From Chloroflexota bacterium (lineage in GTDB: Bacteria; Chloroflexota; Dehalococcoidia; Dehalococcoidales; UBA3254): a stretch of 9,240 nt of DNA. Where the stretch lies: positions 1-9,240 of the forward strand of contig JAGDMY010000127.1 of NCBI GenBank assembly GCA_017860765.1, in the 5' to 3' direction. Both the position numbers and the translations under genes were made by a program. The notes beneath the pieces are model-generated. The model ran no database searches. It was given only the letters and a program-made list of their open reading frames with translations, and was not told where the DNA came from. Numbering within the stretch: the first letter of the stretch is position 1; every line of letters begins with the position of its first letter. Positions 5,710-9,240 of the stretch are shown here, one piece after another.

Positions 5710-8216
5710 CAGAGCAAATTTATACCAATTTAGGGCATGGGGGCGGCCCCATTCTGGTCTATGTCGAGGACGGCAAAATAGTCCGCGTCCGCCCTTTAGT
5801 TTTTGCTGAAAATGAAGAGGTCCCCACCTGGACTCTGGAAGCCCACGGACAGAAGTTCAGCCCTCCGCGCAAGGAGACGGTGGCCCCCTACGGGATGTCC
5901 GAAAAAGCCCGGGTCTACTGTGATGAACGTTTGAAATATCCGCTCCGCCGGGTGGATTTCGATCCCCACGGTGAAAGGCATCCCGAGAACCGCGGCAAAT
6001 CGGGGTATGTCAGGATCAGCTGGGAAGAAGCCCTGGATACGGTGGCCGACGAACTCAAGCGCATCCGGGCCAGCTACGGCCCTGAAGCAGTGGCCTTCAT
6101 GAGCTCATCCCATCATAATGCGGGCAGCATGGGGACCCACCGCAGCACTCTTAACCGCTTTTTCAGGATGATCGGGTCCACGGACTACTTCGATAATCCC
6201 GACAGCTGGGAGGGGTGGCTGTGGGGCTCGACCCATGTCTGGGGTTTCTACTGGAGGATGGGCCCGCCGGAGCAATTCGACCTGCTGGAAGATGTGATGC
6301 AGAACACCGATTTAATTGTTTTCTGGTCGAACGACCCTGACAGCAACCGGGGGGCCTACAACGGCCAGGACTCAGCCATCTGGCGGGTCTGGCTGAAACA
6401 GCTCGGCAAGAAGATGATATTTATCGACCCCTTCTGCAACTATACGGCCGGCGTGCAGAATGATAAATGGATAGCTCCCCGGCCGGGCACCGATGCTGCC
6501 ATGGCAGAGGCCATCGCCTATATCTGGCTCAAAGATGGTTCTTATGACAGGGAATATGTAAAAACTCATACCGTCGGCTTTGAGGAGTTCAAAAAGAATA
6601 TTCTGGGAGAGAATGACGGCCAACCGCGGACTCCGGAATGGGCCGCCGATAAATGTGGCGTTCCGGCCCGGGTCATTGCGGCTTTAGCCAGGGAGTGGGC
6701 TTCCAGGAAGACGACTCTCTCCACCGGGATGCGAGGCGGCATGGGCGGGGCCTGCCGGGAAGCCTATGGCCACGAGTGGGCCAGGTTGATGGTACTGCTC
6801 CAGGCCATGCAGGGGCTGGGTAAACCCGGTGTCAATATCTGGGGCGCTGTCATGGGGTCTCCTTCGAACTCGGCTTTCCGCTTCCCCGGGTTCGAAAACG
6901 GGGGTATGCAGCAGGTAGGCGATAAAATTTTTTCCAACCCGGTCAAGCAGCGTATCTATCGCACCCTCTTCCCGGATGGAATCCTCAATCCGCCGGTCAG
7001 GTGGCTGGGGGAAGGTTTTAATACCAAATCCCTGGAGCAGCAGTTCATTCCTTATGAATATCCTTTGCCCGGCTGCTCGGAGATCAAAATGTTTTATCGC
7101 CACGGCGGTTCCTTTATCGGCACTCTTCCCGCCGGGAACAAATGGGTACGGGCCTACCAGAGCCCCAAGCTGGAATTTCTGGTCAATCAGGACTGCTGGT
7201 GGTGCGGAGAGACCGGGTATGCGGACATCATTTTGCCGGCCTGCACCAACCTGGAGCGCAACGATATCGCCGAGTTCGGCAATTGCGGCTGGATGAGCCC
7301 GGATACCTTCAGCAGCAACTACCGGCGGGTGATAGTGTATATGAAAAAGTGCATTGAGCCCCTCTGGGAATCCCGGACCGACTACTGGATATATTCTCAG
7401 ATAGCCCGCAGGATGGGGCTGGAAAAAGAGTATACCGAAGGCCGGACCGAAGAGGAATGGATCCAGAAATATTACCAGTGGTCCGACCTGCATAAGATGG
7501 TCTCCTGGGAAGAGTTTAAGGCCAGGGGCTATTATCTGGTGCCGCTGCCGCAGCCCTACAGGTCTACCCCGGCTTTGCGCTGGTTTTATGAAGGCAGAGA
7601 ATGTGATACCCCCGACCTGGGTAATCCCAAGCGGAACACCGCCAAAGGACGGGAACTGGCCAGCCTGACCGGCAAGATCGAATTTGAGTCTCAGAGCCTC
7701 AAGAAATATAACCCCGGGAACCCGGAGAGGCCGCCGGTCCCGCGCTACATACCGAGCTGGGAGGGACACGAGAGCAGCGAGATCGTAAAAAAATATCCCC
7801 TGCAGCTCATCACCCCCCATCCCCGCTACTCCTTCCATACCATGTACGACCATACCGACTGGATCTCGGAAATACCGGGCCATCGCCAGCTGGTCAACGG
7901 CTATTTCTATACCACTGCCAGGATAAACCCCGGGGACGCGGCTGCCAGAGGAGTTAAGGAAGGAGATATCATCCGATTATACAACGACCGGGCTCAGGTC
8001 TTATGCGCTGCCCATGTCACCCACCGGGTGCGGCCCGGAACGGTTCATGCCTATGAAGGCTCGGCGAAATATGATCCCCTTGAACCCGGGGTACCCGGCA
8101 GCATAGACAGGGCCGGCTGTGTCAATATGCTGGCCTCGGACAGATTTTTATCCACGGACGTGGCCGGATTCGCTCCCAATTCGATACTCATTGAAATAGC
8201 CAGGTGGGAGGGATAG
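5706..8216 (+). CDS. Transhydroxylase-type molybdopterin large subunit
   Basis: An 836-residue bis-MGD molybdenum enzyme closest, from remembered sequence, to the large subunit (AthL/BthL, about 875 residues) of pyrogallol-phloroglucinol transhydroxylase. That enzyme moves a hydroxyl between phenols with no net redox change. As in that protein, there is no N-terminal CxxC Fe-S motif and no Tat signal. Shared segments: GGPILVYVEDGKIVRV (13-28), YGPEAVAFMSSSHH (124-137), NPDSWEGW (164-171), QFDLLEDV (190-197), GMGGACRE (345-352), ADIILPACTNLER (506-518), LRWFYEGRE (624-632), PHPRYSFHTM (704-713), and the C-terminal dinucleotide-binding domain (about 700-832). S167 aligns with the Mo-ligating serine, and H136, D166 and W168 with active-site residues of BthL. 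However Y152, W354 and Y404 of BthL correspond by eye to T144, M346 and F396, so the substrate is probably different. Related enzymes include acetylene hydratase and catechol dehydroxylases. Family confidence is high, substrate unknown. Confidence 0.92.
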   Translation: MTEQIYTNLGHGGGPILVYVEDGKIVRVRPLVFAENEEVPTWTLEAHGQKFSPPRKETVAPYGMSEKARVYCDERLKYPLRRVDFDPHGERHPENRGKSGYVRISWEEALDTVADELKRIRASYGPEAVAFMSSSHHNAGSMGTHRSTLNRFFRMIGSTDYFDNPDSWEGWLWGSTHVWGFYWRMGPPEQFDLLEDVMQNTDLIVFWSNDPDSNRGAYNGQDSAIWRVWLKQLGKKMIFIDPFCNYTAGVQNDKWIAPRPGTDAAMAEAIAYIWLKDGSYDREYVKTHTVGFEEFKKNILGENDGQPRTPEWAADKCGVPARVIAALAREWASRKTTLSTGMRGGMGGACREAYGHEWARLMVLLQAMQGLGKPGVNIWGAVMGSPSNSAFRFPGFENGGMQQVGDKIFSNPVKQRIYRTLFPDGILNPPVRWLGEGFNTKSLEQQFIPYEYPLPGCSEIKMFYRHGGSFIGTLPAGNKWVRAYQSPKLEFLVNQDCWWCGETGYADIILPACTNLERNDIAEFGNCGWMSPDTFSSNYRRVIVYMKKCIEPLWESRTDYWIYSQIARRMGLEKEYTEGRTEEEWIQKYYQWSDLHKMVSWEEFKARGYYLVPLPQPYRSTPALRWFYEGRECDTPDLGNPKRNTAKGRELASLTGKIEFESQSLKKYNPGNPERPPVPRYIPSWEGHESSEIVKKYPLQLITPHPRYSFHTMYDHTDWISEIPGHRQLVNGYFYTTARINPGDAAARGVKEGDIIRLYNDRAQVLCAAHVTHRVRPGTVHAYEGSAKYDPLEPGVPGSIDRAGCVNMLASDRFLSTDVAGFAPNSILIEIARWEG

Positions 8217-8244
8217 GCGGGGACCGGAGGAAAAGTTAATTATT

Positions 8245-8255
8245 CGTCATTGACG
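8245..8255. repeat. Small CGTCA-T-TGACG palindrome
   Basis: A palindrome of 5-bp arms around one T, in the 61-bp gap between the large-subunit gene and the hydrolase gene. TTTCGTCAT recurs just before and into the hydrolase start (8271-8279). It could be a weak stem near the ribosome binding site or chance. The gap shows no terminator and no convincing promoter, so the hydrolase gene is taken to be in the operon. Confidence 0.25.
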
Positions 8256-8277
8256 GAAAATAGAAGGAGGTTTCGTC

Positions 8278-9072
8278 ATGAGACTGATTGATGCGCACAT
8301 CCACATGGACCGTATGGCAGGGGAAGACATTTTAAGACTGGCCTGGGCCGGTCTGGAGGTGGCCGTGATACCCTCTCCTCACCTGATGAGCGGACTATTC
8401 TATCCCAAGACGCTTTTTGAGCTCTGGGAAAAGACCCTGAATTACATGGTTAAATATGCGGCTTCCATGGGCATCGATGTTTACGCAGCCCTGGCCGTGC
8501 CTTTCTACGGCATTACCGACGAAGGCTATGATGAGTGTCTCAAGAAGCTCCCGGAATATCTCAAGGAGAAGCGCGTCATCGGCATGGGCGAAATCGGCCT
8601 GGATACCGGCAACGAGCATGAGCAATATCTCCTGAGGGCCCAGCTGGCGATGGCCAAAGAGCGCAATCTGCCCGTTATTATGCATACTCCCACCCCCCGC
8701 CAGCCCCAGACCCCGGAGGTGACTCCCCAGATCATAGACTTCTTGAAGCGGGAGAAATTTCCTCTGGAGAAGGCTGTCCTCGATCACAGCGGCAAGAACA
8801 CTATCCCGGTCAGGCTCAAATCCGGCTGCATAACCGGCCTCAGCATCTGCTACGATAAGCTGACCGCCGAAGAGGTCTCCGAGGTTGTCCGGGCCAATCC
8901 GGAGGCCAGGGAAAAAATAATTATCGGGTCGGAGCTGGGGTACGGCGGGGCCGGGCACCTGTCGATCGCCAAAGCCGCCTGGTGCATGAAGATGGATGGC
9001 ATGCCGGTCAAAGAGATTGAGAGGGTCACCTGGGACAACCCTAAACGCATCTTCAACCTGCCAGTTAAATAA
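8278..9072 (+). CDS. TatD-like TIM-barrel metal-dependent hydrolase
   Basis: A 264-residue protein of the TatD/amidohydrolase-like superfamily, probably in the COG1099-type branch of predicted metal hydrolases rather than TatD DNase proper. Metal-site motifs in order: DAHIH (H7, H9), GMGEIGLD (E105, D109), VIMHTP (H136), LDHSG (H170), and IIGSELGYGG, where E219 stands in the place of the usual catalytic or metal-binding Asp. The C-terminus TWDNPKRIFNL is typical of the family. There is no signal peptide, so it is cytosolic. The start is clear: AAGGAGG lies 7 nt before the ATG. It follows the Mo-enzyme large subunit by 61 bp on the same strand with no terminator between, so it is probably co-regulated and may hydrolyse a product or a related ring or amide substrate. 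The substrate cannot be read from the sequence. No terminator with a T-run on this strand follows the gene. Confidence 0.85.
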   Translation: MRLIDAHIHMDRMAGEDILRLAWAGLEVAVIPSPHLMSGLFYPKTLFELWEKTLNYMVKYAASMGIDVYAALAVPFYGITDEGYDECLKKLPEYLKEKRVIGMGEIGLDTGNEHEQYLLRAQLAMAKERNLPVIMHTPTPRQPQTPEVTPQIIDFLKREKFPLEKAVLDHSGKNTIPVRLKSGCITGLSICYDKLTAEEVSEVVRANPEAREKIIIGSELGYGGAGHLSIAKAAWCMKMDGMPVKEIERVTWDNPKRIFNLPVK

Positions 9073-9090
9073 AAGGCGCATTTGATATTA

Positions 9091-9116
9091 AAAAAGGGAG
9101 TGTTTTTTACACTCCC
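9091..9116 (-). terminator. Rho-independent terminator for the minus-strand liv gene
   Basis: GGGAGTGT (9096-9103) pairs with ACACTCCC (9109-9116) around five T. On the minus strand the stem is followed by a run of T (A5 at 9091-9095 on the plus strand), which gives a classical terminator for the gene ending at 9141. On the plus strand the stem is followed by CTGCGG, so it is at best a weak stop for the operon coming from the left. Confidence 0.8.
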
Positions 9117-9140
9117 CTGCGGTTGGCTGATTTAGAAGCA

Positions 9141-9240
9141 CTAGCCTCCCAGATAGGCCTTCTTAACGATATCGCTGTTCCTCATGGTGGCGATATCGCC
9201 TTCCAGGACCACCCTGCCCACCTGCAAAGCATAACCCCGG
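9141..9240 (-). CDS. livF: Branched-chain amino-acid ABC transporter ATPase, C-terminus only
   Basis: The last 32 codons of a minus-strand gene read RGYALQVGRVVLEGD, then IATMRNSDIVKKAYLGG, then TAG at 9143-9141. The pattern Y-x-L-x-x-G-R-x-V-x-E-G followed by a terminal AYLGG is the standard ending of LivF-type ATPases, one of the two ATP-binding subunits of the high-affinity branched-chain amino-acid (HAAT) importer. These import systems also serve aromatic compounds and amides in some bacteria, so a link to the adjacent operon is possible but unsupported. The ATP-binding motifs lie outside the window. A terminator follows directly. Confidence 0.85.
   Translation of the reverse strand, partial: RGYALQVGRVVLEGDIATMRNSDIVKKAYLGG

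Noticed and set aside
6684..7883. Minus-strand 399-codon open frame
   Set aside because: Shadow of the molybdopterin large-subunit gene. It has no ribosome binding site or domain of its own.
8395..9081. Minus-strand 228-codon open frame
   Set aside because: Antisense to the TatD-like hydrolase, which carries all family motifs on the plus strand.
1..9240. CRISPR array, tRNA, rRNA or insertion sequence
   Set aside because: No regularly spaced repeats, cloverleaf-like segments, rRNA signatures or transposase genes were seen on either strand.

Overview
The window looks like a chromosomal segment of a strictly anaerobic bacterium, most likely a Bacillota (Clostridia / Peptococcaceae-like) lineage. 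This rests on moderately GC-rich coding sequence, strong AGGAGG-type ribosome binding sites, a DUF4342 protein, a short single-pass RmuC, an oxygen-sensitive type of molybdenum enzyme, and a Liv-type amino-acid transporter. The taxonomic call is an inference and is weak below phylum level.

Left part (1-4089, all minus strand): rmuC, then a small DUF4342 membrane-associated protein, then polA, which runs off the left edge about 20-25 codons before its expected end. They are co-directional with short gaps (53 and 80 bp) and may be co-transcribed. The DNA polymerase I has intact 5'-nuclease and polymerase motifs, but its 3'-5' proofreading site lacks the first catalytic aspartate.

Middle (4090-4842): a divergent intergenic region with an inverted repeat separates rmuC from a MarR-family regulator gene. 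The regulator gene ends in a strong rho-independent terminator. One base after the terminator's T-run comes a promoter with a perfect TTGACA -35 box. A 21-bp nearly perfect palindrome lies just past the -10 box and is a good candidate operator for the adjacent MarR protein.

Right part (4843-9072, plus strand): a three-gene unit. The first two genes overlap by 4 bp (ATGA) and encode the small and large subunits of a cytosolic bis-molybdopterin-guanine-dinucleotide enzyme of the pyrogallol-phloroglucinol transhydroxylase type. The small subunit has exactly 12 ferredoxin-type ligand cysteines (three [4Fe-4S] clusters, the fourth lost as a complete set) plus a C-terminal beta-sandwich domain. The large subunit has no N-terminal Fe-S motif, and its NPDSWEGW segment carries the presumed serine ligand of molybdenum. 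Several substrate-pocket residues of the characterised Pelobacter enzyme are replaced, so the substrate is probably not pyrogallol itself. The third gene encodes a TatD-type TIM-barrel metal hydrolase with Glu where the last metal-site Asp is usual. The working picture is a phenol-responsive MarR switch controlling a non-redox or hydroxyl-shuttling Mo enzyme and a hydrolase of unknown substrate.

Right edge (9091-9240): the C-terminus of a LivF-like branched-chain amino-acid ABC ATPase on the minus strand, with its own terminator, converging on the operon.
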